A stretch of 64,000 nucleotides of DNA from Actinotalea solisilvae (lineage in GTDB: Bacteria; Actinomycetota; Actinomycetes; Actinomycetales; Cellulomonadaceae): NCBI RefSeq assembly GCF_016464425.1, contig NZ_JADDKQ010000016.1, forward strand, positions 1 through 64,000, read 5' to 3'. Positions 1-7,679 of the stretch are shown piece after piece. The notes under the pieces are model-generated. The model was not told the origin of the DNA, did not search any database, and was given only the letters and a program-made list of their open reading frames with translations. Position 1 is the stretch's first letter. Each line of letters begins with the position of its first letter. A program made the position numbers and the translations under genes.

Positions 1-548
1 GTGCGGCCGCGCCGGGTGCGGCGACCGCACCGGGCGCGGGAGCCGCGCCGACGGGCGACGGCGGGCCGGCCACGCCGGGCGCGGGCGGGCTCGACCTGGG
101 CTCGGGGGTGGCGCCGATCGCCCCGCCCGTGCCCCTCGAGTGGGTCGCCGAGGTGTGGGTGGACCCCGACTGGTACGCCGCGCAGGACCAGGCCGACCAG
201 CCGTGCCCGTCGCCCGGCCTGCCGACGACGGTGCCGCTCACGGTGCGCTCGCTGCTCGTCGGTCGGGTGTCGCGCAGCCGCAACATCCACCCGGAGATCG
301 ACTGCGGGACGGACTCGGCGGTGAGCCGGCGCCAGGCGCAGCTCACCACGGACGGCACGCGGTGGTTCGTCGAGGACCTGCAGTCCTCGAACGGCACCTA
401 CGTCGGTCCGGCGAGCGGGCCGCTGCCGACCGTGCCGCTCGTCGCGGGCCAGCGCCGCGAGCTCGCCGAGGACGATCGCGTCTACGTCGGTGCCTGGACC
501 CGCCTCGTCGTCCGTCGCGCCACCGACGAGGAGCGCGCCGCCGGCTGA
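1..548 (+). CDS. FHA domain protein, C-terminal part (5' truncated by window)
   Basis: The reading frame is open from the window edge, so the true start lies upstream. The visible part begins with about 40 residues rich in Ala, Pro and Gly, which looks like a flexible linker. A forkhead-associated domain follows. It carries the GR-(V)SRS and SRRQAQL segments and the SSNGTYV motif, the conserved phosphothreonine-binding loops. FHA domains bind phosphothreonine peptides, usually substrates of Ser/Thr kinases. Position 546-548 is a TGA stop. Nothing visible shows what lies N-terminal of the linker, so the partner domain is unknown. A run of hairpins follows the gene. Confidence 0.85.
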   Translation, partial: AAAPGAATAPGAGAAPTGDGGPATPGAGGLDLGSGVAPIAPPVPLEWVAEVWVDPDWYAAQDQADQPCPSPGLPTTVPLTVRSLLVGRVSRSRNIHPEIDCGTDSAVSRRQAQLTTDGTRWFVEDLQSSNGTYVGPASGPLPTVPLVAGQRRELAEDDRVYVGAWTRLVVRRATDEERAAG

Positions 549-552
549 CCAC

Positions 553-597
553 CGCGTGAAGGCTTCGGCTCGCCATGTGCGCCGAACCCTTCACGCG
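553..597. terminator. Long hairpin after FHA gene (GTGAAGG-type arm)
   Basis: Inverted repeat with arms CGCGTGAAGG and CCTTCACGCG, continued inward by TTCGGC and GCCGAA with one mismatch. It begins five bases after the FHA stop. No U-tract follows, as is usual for actinobacterial terminators. Confidence 0.55.
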
Positions 598-619
598 GGC
601 GCCCGGCCCGCAGACGGTG

Positions 620-648
620 GACTTCGTCACGCCTGGCGACACGAAGTC
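620..648. repeat. Inverted repeat GACTTCGT/ACGAAGTC
   Basis: Perfect 8-bp arms flank a 13-nt centre that holds a further CGC/GCG pairing around CTG. It lies between the two GTGAAGG-type hairpins. Role unknown; probably part of the terminator cluster. Confidence 0.5.
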
Positions 649-716
649 TCCCGGCCTCGAGCCCCTCACCCGCTCGGGCAGGGGCCGCCGCCCCGCGACG
701 CGCCTCCGCCGATGCC

Positions 717-755
717 GTGAAGGGTTCGGCACGCATGGCGAGCCGAACCCTTCAC
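717..755. terminator. Long hairpin, GTGAAGGGTTCGGC arms
   Basis: Perfect 14-bp arms (717-730 and 742-755) with an inner CGC/GCG pairing around ATG. The arm starts GTGAAGGGTT, as does the hairpin after the acetyl-CoA synthetase gene 28 kb away. Likely terminator or dispersed palindromic element. Confidence 0.6.
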
Positions 756-800
756 GTCGCCCGGGGCGGCGGCCCCCACCGCGCCCCGACGCGGGGGGGG

Positions 801-823
801 CGTGCGACCTGTCGGGTCGCACG
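801..823. terminator. Hairpin downstream of hppA
   Basis: Perfect 9-bp stem CGTGCGACC/GGTCGCACG with loop TGTCG. It lies 60 nt past the hppA stop on the minus strand, so it is the best candidate hppA terminator. Confidence 0.55.
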
Positions 824-882
824 CTCTCGGCGCTGTGTGGGACATCCCGCGTCGGGCGGCGCTGCGCCCGACGCCACCCGCG

Positions 883-3177
883 TCAGACCAGGTGCGCCTC
901 GTGCTCGAGCTTGCCCTCGCGGTCGACGGCGGCCGCCCGGAACCGCGACGCGATGACCGCGCCGAAGGCGATGAGCGCCGCGACCGTGGCGATGCCGAGC
1001 CGCAGGACGTGGTTGGCGTCCTCGCCGAGGCTGACCTGCACGACCGCCGGCGCGATGAGCAGCGCGACCAGGTTCATCACCTTGATCAGCGGGTTGATCG
1101 CCGGGCCGGCGGTGTCCTTGAACGGGTCGCCCACGGTGTCGCCGATGACGACGGCGGCGTGCGCGTCGGAGTTCTTGCCGCCGTACCGGCCGTCCTCGAC
1201 GATCTTCTTCGCGTTGTCCCACGCGCCGCCCGAGTTCGCGAGGAACACGGCCATGAGGACGCCCGCGGCGATGGCCCCCGCGAGGAAGCCCGCGAGCGGG
1301 CCGACGCCCAGGCCGAAGCCGACGGCGATCGGCGCGAACGCGGCGAGCAGACCCGGCGTCGCGAGCTCGCGCAGCGAGTCCCGGGTGCAGATGTCGACGA
1401 CCTTGCCGTACTCGGGCCGGACCTCGCCCGTCATGATGCCGGGCATCTCACGGAACTGGCGGCGCACCTCGAAGACGATCGCGCCGGCGGCACGCGTCAC
1501 CGCGTCGATCGCGAGACCCGAGAAGAGGAACACGGTCGCCGCGCCGAGGATGACGCCGACCAGCGTGATCGGCGAGATGACCTCGTAGGAGATCATCGCG
1601 ACCGCCGTGCCGGAGCGGTCGAGCGCGCTGCCGATCTCGGCGAGCGCCTGGCGCACCGCGTCGGTGTACGACCCGAACAGTGCCGTCGCCGCGAGCACGG
1701 CGGTCGCGATCGCGATGCCCTTGGTGATCGCCTTGGTGGTGTTGCCGACCGCGTCGAGGTCCGTGAGGATCTGCGCGCCCTCGGCGTTCACGTCGCCCGA
1801 CATCTCGGCGATGCCCTGCGCGTTGTCGCTCACCGGGCCGAACGTGTCCATCGCGACGATGACGCCGACCGTCGTCAGCAGGCCGCAGCCCGCGAGCGCG
1901 ATGAGGAACAGCGAGAGCGTGATCGAGCCGCCCGAGATGAGGAACACGCCGCAGATCGCGGCGGCGATGATGCCCGCGGTGTAGACGGCCGACTCGAACC
2001 CGACGCCGATGCCCGAGAGCACCACGGTCGCCGCGCCCGTGAGCGACGTGCGTGCCACGTGGAGCGTCGGCTTCGACGTCGTGCCCGTGAAGTAGCCCGT
2101 GAGCCACAGGATGACGCCCGCGAGCACGATGCCGATGGCGACCGCGAGGGTCGCGACGACGCGGGGGTCGCCGGTGTGCGTCGCGAGCTCCTCGCCCACG
2201 CCCGAGAGCTCGGCGAACGAGGACGGCAGGTACACGAACGCGGCGACGGCGGCGAGCACCGCGCCGATGAGCGCCGAGGTGTAGAAGCCGCGGTAGATCG
2301 CGGCCAGGCCGCTCTCGGAGCCGCGGACCTTGGTGATGTAGACGCCGAGCGCCGCCGTGAGGGCGCCGATCGCCGTGACGATGAGCGGGAAGACGAGGCC
2401 CTGCTCGCCGAACGCGACCTTGCCGAGGATGAGCGCCGCGACGAGGGTCACCGCGTAGGACTCGAACAGGTCGGCCGCCATGCCCGCGCAGTCGCCGACG
2501 TTGTCGCCGACGTTGTCGGCGATGGTCGCCGCGTTGCGCGGGTCGTCCTCGGGGATGTTCTGCTCGACCTTGCCGACGAGGTCCGCGCCGACGTCGGCCG
2601 CCTTGGTGAAGATGCCGCCGCCGACGCGCATGAACATCGCCAGCAGCGCGGCGCCGAAGCCGAAGCCCTCGAGCACCGCGGGCGCCTGCTCGCGGTAGAT
2701 GAGGACGACCGACGCGGCGCCGAGCAGGCCCAGGCCGACGACGGACATGCCGACGACGCCGCCCGTGCGGAACGCGATCCGCGAGCCCTCGACGCGACCG
2801 TTCGGCTGGATCGCCGCCGCCGCGACGCGCAGGTTCGCGCGCGTCGCGAGCCACATGCCCAGGTAGCCGATGGCCGCGGAGAAGCCCGCGCCGAGCAGGA
2901 AGAAGATCGACCGGCCGACCTTGATGCCCGTGTCGCCGGGCAGCAGGAACAGCAGGGCGAAGACCAGCACCGCGAACAGCACCAGGGTGCGGAACATGCG
3001 GTTGAGGTACGCGGACGCGCCCTCCTGCACCGCGAGGGCGATCTCCTGCATCTTGACCGTGCCCTCGCCGGCCGCGAGCACCTGTCGGCGCAGGACCAGG
3101 GCGAAGACGAGCGAGACGACCGCGATGGCGGCGATCACGCCCACGATGGTGAGGCTCGAGGTTCCGAGCGAGGGCAT
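883..3177 (-). CDS. hppA: K+-insensitive proton-translocating pyrophosphatase
   Basis: A 764-residue polytopic membrane protein, the usual length for H+-PPases. It couples hydrolysis of pyrophosphate to proton export across the cell membrane. The substrate-binding motif DVGADLVGKVE fits DX7KXE and is followed by the acidic NVGDNVGDCAG segment. The later motif GNTTKAITKG has Lys where potassium-dependent enzymes have Ala, which marks the K+-insensitive subfamily. The start is the ATG preceded by an AGGAGG-like site about 6 nt upstream. A -10-like TAGACT lies on the minus strand at 3260-3255, giving a leader of about 70 nt. The gene stands alone, convergent with the FHA gene and divergent from the first sigma operon. 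Confidence 0.95.
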   Translation of the reverse strand: MPSLGTSSLTIVGVIAAIAVVSLVFALVLRRQVLAAGEGTVKMQEIALAVQEGASAYLNRMFRTLVLFAVLVFALLFLLPGDTGIKVGRSIFFLLGAGFSAAIGYLGMWLATRANLRVAAAAIQPNGRVEGSRIAFRTGGVVGMSVVGLGLLGAASVVLIYREQAPAVLEGFGFGAALLAMFMRVGGGIFTKAADVGADLVGKVEQNIPEDDPRNAATIADNVGDNVGDCAGMAADLFESYAVTLVAALILGKVAFGEQGLVFPLIVTAIGALTAALGVYITKVRGSESGLAAIYRGFYTSALIGAVLAAVAAFVYLPSSFAELSGVGEELATHTGDPRVVATLAVAIGIVLAGVILWLTGYFTGTTSKPTLHVARTSLTGAATVVLSGIGVGFESAVYTAGIIAAAICGVFLISGGSITLSLFLIALAGCGLLTTVGVIVAMDTFGPVSDNAQGIAEMSGDVNAEGAQILTDLDAVGNTTKAITKGIAIATAVLAATALFGSYTDAVRQALAEIGSALDRSGTAVAMISYEVISPITLVGVILGAATVFLFSGLAIDAVTRAAGAIVFEVRRQFREMPGIMTGEVRPEYGKVVDICTRDSLRELATPGLLAAFAPIAVGFGLGVGPLAGFLAGAIAAGVLMAVFLANSGGAWDNAKKIVEDGRYGGKNSDAHAAVVIGDTVGDPFKDTAGPAINPLIKVMNLVALLIAPAVVQVSLGEDANHVLRLGIATVAALIAFGAVIASRFRAAAVDREGKLEHEAHLV

Positions 3178-3340
3178 CCGTCCTCCTGGTACGTCGGGGG
3201 CCGGACGGCGACGTTGCCGGCGGCCGCGCAGCCCCCCTGAGCCGCGACTGGCGCAGTCTACGGGTGGTCCGCCGACGCGCGAACCGCGGGAGCACGACCG
3301 CGCGGCGACCGTCCGCCGAACCCGGCGCGTCGCGCCCCCC

Positions 3341-3366
3341 AACGTTCACGCGCCGCCGCTCGTCAT
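3341..3366 (+). promoter_or_regulatory. ECF-type promoter of sigma pair 1
   Basis: CAACGTTC with AAC at 3341-3343, then CGTCAT from 3361. The same two boxes at the same spacing precede the other two SigE-family operons (7059 and 9082). AAC at -35 and CGTC at -10 is the classical ECF pattern. The start codon is about 85 nt downstream. Confidence 0.6.
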
Positions 3367-3446
3367 GATGGGCAGGAGGACCATCGCCGTCCGCCGACCG
3401 GCGGCAGCGGTCGGCGCACGGCCCGACGAGGGGAGGCGCGACCCGG

Positions 3447-3995
3447 ATGGCCGCGTGGGAGCAGGCGCTCGACGAGCTGGTGCGCACGCGGGGCTCCGCG
3501 CTCGTCGGCTACGCCTACCTGTTGTGCGGCGACCGGCGCGAGGCCGAGGACCTCGTCCAGGACGCCCTGGTCAAGACGTTCTCGCGGGGCCGCGGCGGGC
3601 TCGAGACGCGCAGCCTCGAGGGGTACGTCCGGAGCGCCGTGCTCACGACCTACGTCGACGGCTTCCGCCGGCGGCGCCGCTGGGCCGCGGTGCGTCACCT
3701 GCTCGTGACGGACGACGTCGGCCCGTCCCCCGACGCGGGCGTCGCGGCGCGGGCGGACGTCGCCGCCGCCCTCGCCGCGCTGTCGCCGCGCGAGCGCGCG
3801 TGCGTCGTCCTGCGCTACTTCGAGGACATGACCGTCCCGGCGATCGCCGACGCCCTCGTCGTGAGCGAGGGCGCCGTCAAGCGCTACCTGTCCGACGCCG
3901 TGCGCCGCATGGAGGGCCTGCTCGGCCCCCTGCCCGCCGCGTCGCCCACCGAGGGCGAGCAGATCACCCTGACCACCCCGAGGAGGACCCGATGA
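3447..3995 (+). CDS. SigE-family ECF RNA polymerase sigma factor (pair 1)
   Basis: A 182-residue ECF sigma factor. Region 2 is residues 10-75, with SALVGYAYLLCGD, the AEDLVQDALVKTF helix and an Arg-rich RRRRRW segment. Region 4 is residues 105-160, with LSPRERACVVLRYFEDM and a helix-turn-helix ending VSEGAVKRYLSDAVRRME. The family resembles the Streptomyces SigE-like group (TIGR02983 type). ATG with GGGGAGG about 12 nt upstream is the chosen start. The stop overlaps the next start (ATGA), so the pair is probably translationally coupled. Paralogues lie at 7128 and 9182. What it senses or controls is not shown by sequence. Confidence 0.92.
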   Translation: MAAWEQALDELVRTRGSALVGYAYLLCGDRREAEDLVQDALVKTFSRGRGGLETRSLEGYVRSAVLTTYVDGFRRRRRWAAVRHLLVTDDVGPSPDAGVAARADVAAALAALSPRERACVVLRYFEDMTVPAIADALVVSEGAVKRYLSDAVRRMEGLLGPLPAASPTEGEQITLTTPRRTR

Positions 3996-5290
3996 GCATC
4001 GATCTCGAGCGGTCGCTGCACGACCTGGCGCGCTCCGTCCACGACGACGACCTGGCCACGCGCATGAGCGGGCAGGTGCACCACATGGTGGTGCGCATCC
4101 GTCGGCGGCGGGCCGCCCGGCACGCCGCGACCGGCGTGGTCGGCGTCGGCGCCGCGACGGCGGTGGTGGTCGGCGGGCTCCAGCTCGCCGGAGGGGGCCG
4201 GTCCGGGACCGCGCAGGTGGTCTGGTCGGCGGACGCCTGGGGCTGCGCGGAGGCTCCCGACGTGCCGGCGGTCGCCGACGGCGGGGTCCCGGCCGCGCTG
4301 CTGGTCGACCACCCCGTGGCGGCCGCCACCGGCTCGAGCCTCGACGTCCACGTCACGGTCGGCACCGAGCTGCCGGCGCCGGACGACCCGGCGGGCCAGG
4401 TGATCGGCCTGACGGAGGCCCCCGTCGCGCTCCTCGTGCGCGACGACGTCGTGGTCGCGCAGGGCCAGGTCGTCACGACCGCCGAGTCCTTCCCGCCCCA
4501 GCACACCGTGGCCCTGGCGCTCGACGGCTGCCTCGCGCCGCACGACGCGCTGCCCACCGGCAGCTACACCCTCGTCGTCCGCCAGGTCGCCGACCTGGGG
4601 GCGGGCCCCGTCACGCTCGAGAGCCGGACCGCGCTCGAGGTCACCGCGACCGAGGCCGAGGCCCGCGCCCTCCAGGCCGCCGTCCCGACGTCGGCGCCGA
4701 CCGCCGCGCCCTCCCCCGCGCCGACCGAGCCGCAGAGCGGGGCCGGCGGCACCGGTACCGGGACCGGCCGGGTCGCGACGCAGGCCGACCTCGAGGCGCT
4801 CCTCGCGCAGGCCCCGCAGGGCACCTTCCCCGCGTGCGCCTCCGCGGTGACGAGCCAGGCCGAGCCGCCGCTGTCGCTCGACCTGGTGCTCGAGGACCGG
4901 CCGTACGCGCCGGGCGAGGCCGTCACCGGGACGGTCGGGCTGCGCGCGAACGGCGGTCGCACCGTGCTCGCCAACGCGCCCTCGCACGGCGCGCTGCTCG
5001 TGCTCACGCAGGCGGGCGCCGTCGTCGGGCGCGAGTACCGCGACACCGAGGACGTGACGCTCCTCGAGGCGACCGGCGAGCCGGTCCCCGTCGACCTCAC
5101 CGGGTCGATGACCCTGTGCGGCGTCCCGGCGTCCGAGACGGGCGCGGGCGGGCTGCCGCCGGGCCGGTACGACGCCTACGCCGTCATGGAGGTCATGCTC
5201 AAGGAGATCCAGGGGCCGGGCGGCACCGCGGAGGCCACGAGCGAGTCGATGGTCGTCATGAGCGCGCCGGTGGCCGTGACGATCGAGTAG
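3992..5290 (+). CDS. Single-pass membrane protein, putative anti-sigma partner 1
   Basis: A 432-residue protein overlapping the sigma gene by ATGA. Residues 1-46 are cytoplasmic and Arg-rich (RIRRRRAARH), residues 47-65 form one membrane helix (ATGVVGVGAATAVVVGG), and about 365 residues are predicted outside. The outside part has two beta-rich stretches split by a Pro/Thr/Ala linker near residues 230-255. The start MSIDLERSLHDLARSV matches the start of the two paralogous partners (MTTDLERAL, MTMIDLTQAL). No zinc-type anti-sigma motif HxxxCxxC is present, so the anti-sigma role rests on position and topology. Its C-terminal domain differs from that of partners 2 and 3. Confidence 0.75.
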   Translation: MSIDLERSLHDLARSVHDDDLATRMSGQVHHMVVRIRRRRAARHAATGVVGVGAATAVVVGGLQLAGGGRSGTAQVVWSADAWGCAEAPDVPAVADGGVPAALLVDHPVAAATGSSLDVHVTVGTELPAPDDPAGQVIGLTEAPVALLVRDDVVVAQGQVVTTAESFPPQHTVALALDGCLAPHDALPTGSYTLVVRQVADLGAGPVTLESRTALEVTATEAEARALQAAVPTSAPTAAPSPAPTEPQSGAGGTGTGTGRVATQADLEALLAQAPQGTFPACASAVTSQAEPPLSLDLVLEDRPYAPGEAVTGTVGLRANGGRTVLANAPSHGALLVLTQAGAVVGREYRDTEDVTLLEATGEPVPVDLTGSMTLCGVPASETGAGGLPPGRYDAYAVMEVMLKEIQGPGGTAEATSESMVVMSAPVAVTIE

Positions 5291-5372
5291 CCCCCGCGCG
5301 GCGGCGGCACGCGCAGCGGGCCCAGGGGGCGCTCGCCGCGCGCTGCCGCCGCCGCCGGGTTAGGACTGTCGG

Positions 5373-6077
5373 GTGACCACCGACCGTCCGACCCCGCCCG
5401 GCGCAGCGCTGCTCGACATCGACGGGACCCTCGTCGACTCGAACTACTTCCACGTCCACGCGTGGGTGCAGGCGTTCGCCGCGGTCGACCGGCCCGCCGA
5501 CGCGTGGCGCGTCCACCGCTGCATCGGCATGGGCTCGGACCTGCTGGTCGCGGAGCTCCTCGGCGACGACGACGCCGACGCGCTGGGCGAGCGCGTGCGC
5601 GCGCTGCATGCGGAGCGCTACGCCGAGCTCACCCCGCTGCTGCGCCCGTTCGACGGCGCCCGGGAGCTGGTGCTCGCGCTCGCCGAGCGCGGCGCGGCGA
5701 CCGTCCTGGCGACCTCGGCCTCCCCCGACGAGCTCGGGCACCTGCGCGCCACGCTCGAGCTCGACGACGTCGTCACGGGGATCACGTCCGCGCAGGACGT
5801 CGACGACGCGAAGCCCGAGCCCGACCTCGTCGAGGCCGCGCTGCGCACCGCCGGCGTCGGGCCCGAGCGCGCCGTCATGGTGGGCGACGCGGTCTGGGAC
5901 GTGCAGGCGGCGTCGCGCGCGGGCGTCGTGTGCGTCGGCCTCCGGAGCGGCGGGACCTCGCGCGCCGAGCTGCGCTCCGCGGGAGCGGTGGCGGTGCACG
6001 ACGACGCTGCGGACCTGCTCGCGCACCTCGACGAGAGCCCGCTCGCGCTCGCCTGGGGCGCACCGGCCCCGTCCTGA
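5373..6077 (+). CDS. HAD-superfamily phosphatase (phosphoglycolate phosphatase-like)
   Basis: A 234-residue HAD subfamily IA hydrolase. Motif I is LLDIDGTLVDS with nucleophile and acid/base Asp; motif II is ATSASP; motif III/IV is DAKPEPDL and MVGDAVWDV. The cap domain lies between residues 20 and 95. The substrate cannot be told from sequence; phosphoglycolate, beta-phosphoglucomutase-like or other sugar phosphates are possible. The GTG start lies exactly 6 nt after TAGGAC, a -10-like box, suggesting a leaderless transcript. A weak inverted repeat (5300-5353) separates it from the sigma pair upstream. Confidence 0.85.
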   Translation: MTTDRPTPPGAALLDIDGTLVDSNYFHVHAWVQAFAAVDRPADAWRVHRCIGMGSDLLVAELLGDDDADALGERVRALHAERYAELTPLLRPFDGARELVLALAERGAATVLATSASPDELGHLRATLELDDVVTGITSAQDVDDAKPEPDLVEAALRTAGVGPERAVMVGDAVWDVQAASRAGVVCVGLRSGGTSRAELRSAGAVAVHDDAADLLAHLDESPLALAWGAPAPS

Positions 6078-6133
6078 CCGGACCGTCCTACGACCACCTG
6101 CCGCACGACCACGGACCGAACCGAGGAGGACCC

Positions 6134-7030
6134 ATGGCCGACCAGCACACGCCCCAGGACCCGACCGACCAGTACCGCGACCCCGACGACCAGACGGCCC
6201 AGAAGATCGACCACCCGGGCGAGACGTCCGACATGGAGCAGCAGCCCGACCACGGCGAGGAGTCGTACGTCGGCTCGGGCAAGCTCGAGGGCAGGCGCGC
6301 CGTCATCACGGGCGGCGACTCGGGCATCGGCCGGGCGGTCGCGATCGCGTTCGCGCGCGAGGGCGCCGACGTCGTCCTGTCCTACCTGCCCGAGGAGCAG
6401 GAGGACGCCGAGGTGACGGCCGGCCACGTGCGCGACGCGGGCCGGACCGCGGTGCTCGTGCCCGGCGACATCCGCAGCGAGGAGCACTGCCAGGAGATCG
6501 TCGACCGCGCGGTCGCCGAGCTCGGCGGCATCGACGTGCTGGTCAACAACGCGGCGTACCAGATGGCGCAGGAGGACGGGATCTTCGGCATCACGACCGA
6601 GCAGCTCGACCGCGTCATGAAGACGAACATCTACGCGATGTTCTGGCTCACCAAGGCCGCGCTCGCGCACATGGGCGCCGGGTCGACGATCATCAACACG
6701 GCGTCGATCCAGGGCTACCAGCCCAGCCCGCAGCTGCTCGACTACGCGACGACCAAGGCCGGCATCCTCAACTTCACCAAGGGACTCGCGCAGCAGCTCG
6801 CCGAGAAGGGCATCCGGGTCAACGCGGTCGCGCCCGGTCCGATCTGGACGCCGCTCATCCCCGCGACGATGGACGCCGAGAAGGTCGAGCAGTTCGGCGC
6901 GGACACCCCGCTGGGCCGCGCGGGCCAGCCGGCCGAGCTCGCGCCCGCGTACGTCTTCCTCGCGAGCCAGGAGTCGAGCTACATCTCGGGCGAGCGCATC
7001 GGCGTCACGGGCGGCAAGCCCCTCCCCTGA
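6134..7030 (+). CDS. SDR-family oxidoreductase (general-stress glucose dehydrogenase-like)
   Basis: A 298-residue short-chain dehydrogenase. An acidic N-terminal tail (residues 1-50) carries DPTDQYRDPDDQ and DHPGETSDME, as in the YhdF/YghA stress-induced group. The Rossmann motif is TGGDSGIGRA, then NNAAYQ. The catalytic set is Ser in NTASIQGYQ, and YATTK as the YxxxK pair. The C-terminal GGKPLP ending is also typical. It is expected to reduce or oxidise a sugar or carbonyl substrate with NAD(P). ATG preceded by GAGGAGGACCC. It lies 56 nt after the HAD gene and may be co-transcribed with it. Confidence 0.92.
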   Translation: MADQHTPQDPTDQYRDPDDQTAQKIDHPGETSDMEQQPDHGEESYVGSGKLEGRRAVITGGDSGIGRAVAIAFAREGADVVLSYLPEEQEDAEVTAGHVRDAGRTAVLVPGDIRSEEHCQEIVDRAVAELGGIDVLVNNAAYQMAQEDGIFGITTEQLDRVMKTNIYAMFWLTKAALAHMGAGSTIINTASIQGYQPSPQLLDYATTKAGILNFTKGLAQQLAEKGIRVNAVAPGPIWTPLIPATMDAEKVEQFGADTPLGRAGQPAELAPAYVFLASQESSYISGERIGVTGGKPLP

Positions 7031-7058
7031 CCCCACCCGCACCCGCACCCCCGCGTGC

Positions 7059-7085
7059 AACGGTTCCGGCGGGGCCGGTCGTCCT
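7059..7085 (+). promoter_or_regulatory. ECF-type promoter of sigma pair 2
   Basis: CAACGGTTCC with AAC at 7059-7061 and CGTCCT from 7080. Measured from GTTC to CGTC the distance is 17 nt, identical to the promoter at 3341. The start codon of the sigma gene is 48 nt downstream of CGTC. Confidence 0.6.
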
Positions 7086-7127
7086 AGGGGGTGAAGGCCC
7101 GCTCGGGGCCGGGTGGAGGCTGGGGAC

Positions 7128-7679
7128 GTGGACGGACGGCGCAGGCGCGAGGCCGACGAGGCGATGGCGACGCTCGCCCGCGAGCGCGGCAAGGCCCTCG
7201 TCGGCTACGCGTACCTGCTGACGGGGCACCTCGGCGACGCCGAGGACCTCGTCCAGGACGCCCTGGTGCGCACCTTCGTCCGCGCGACGCACGTCGAGCC
7301 GCGCGCCGCCGAGTCCTACGTGCGGCGCGCGATCCTCACGACCTACATCGACGGCTACCGGCGACGGCGCCGGTGGGACGGCGTGCGGCACCTCCTTGCC
7401 GGCGCCGAGCGCGACGACGCGCTCGAGGACGTCTCCGGCGCGCGCCTGGACGTCCGGACGGCGCTCCTCGCGCTCCCGCCCCAGCAGCGCGCGTGCGTCG
7501 TCCTGCGGTTCTACGACGACCTCACGGTGCCCGAGATCGCGACCCGTCTGGGCCTCGGCGACGGGACCGTCAAGCGGTACCTCAGCCTCGCGGTCCACCG
7601 CATGGAGGGCCTCCTCGGACCGCTGTCCCCCGCACCTACCACCGAGACCTTGCTCGTCACGGACGGAGACCCCTCATGA
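7128..7679 (+). CDS. SigE-family ECF RNA polymerase sigma factor (pair 2)
   Basis: A 183-residue paralogue of the sigma factor at 3447. It has GKALVGYAYLLTG and AEDLVQDALVRTF in region 2, and LPPQQRACVVLRFYDDL with GDGTVKRYLSLAVHRME in region 4. The chosen GTG at 7128 has GGAGG 8 nt upstream. An in-frame GTG at 7113 overlaps that ribosome site and is less likely. It overlaps its partner by ATGA. Function beyond sigma activity is unknown. Confidence 0.92.
   Translation: MDGRRRREADEAMATLARERGKALVGYAYLLTGHLGDAEDLVQDALVRTFVRATHVEPRAAESYVRRAILTTYIDGYRRRRRWDGVRHLLAGAERDDALEDVSGARLDVRTALLALPPQQRACVVLRFYDDLTVPEIATRLGLGDGTVKRYLSLAVHRMEGLLGPLSPAPTTETLLVTDGDPS

Larger units (their letters stand above)
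549..882. other. Gene-free interval with four hairpins
   Basis: No convincing gene lies in this 334-bp convergent gap between the FHA gene and hppA. It holds four inverted repeats: 553-597, 620-648, 717-755 and 801-823. The last has a perfect 9-bp stem and a 5-nt loop. There is also a G-run at about 792-800. The position between two converging genes fits bidirectional transcription termination. The first and third share a GTGAAGG...TTCGGC arm with each other and with the hairpin at 29078-29116. Confidence 0.7.

Noticed and set aside
883-3177. Sodium-pumping or K+-dependent pyrophosphatase
   Set aside because: The Lys in GNTTKAITKG marks the K+-insensitive proton-pumping type.
802-3240. 812-residue open frame on the plus strand across hppA
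   Set aside because: It is antisense to a clear pyrophosphatase, extremely rich in Arg/Asp/Glu/His/Ala as GC-rich shadow frames are, and has no domain signal.
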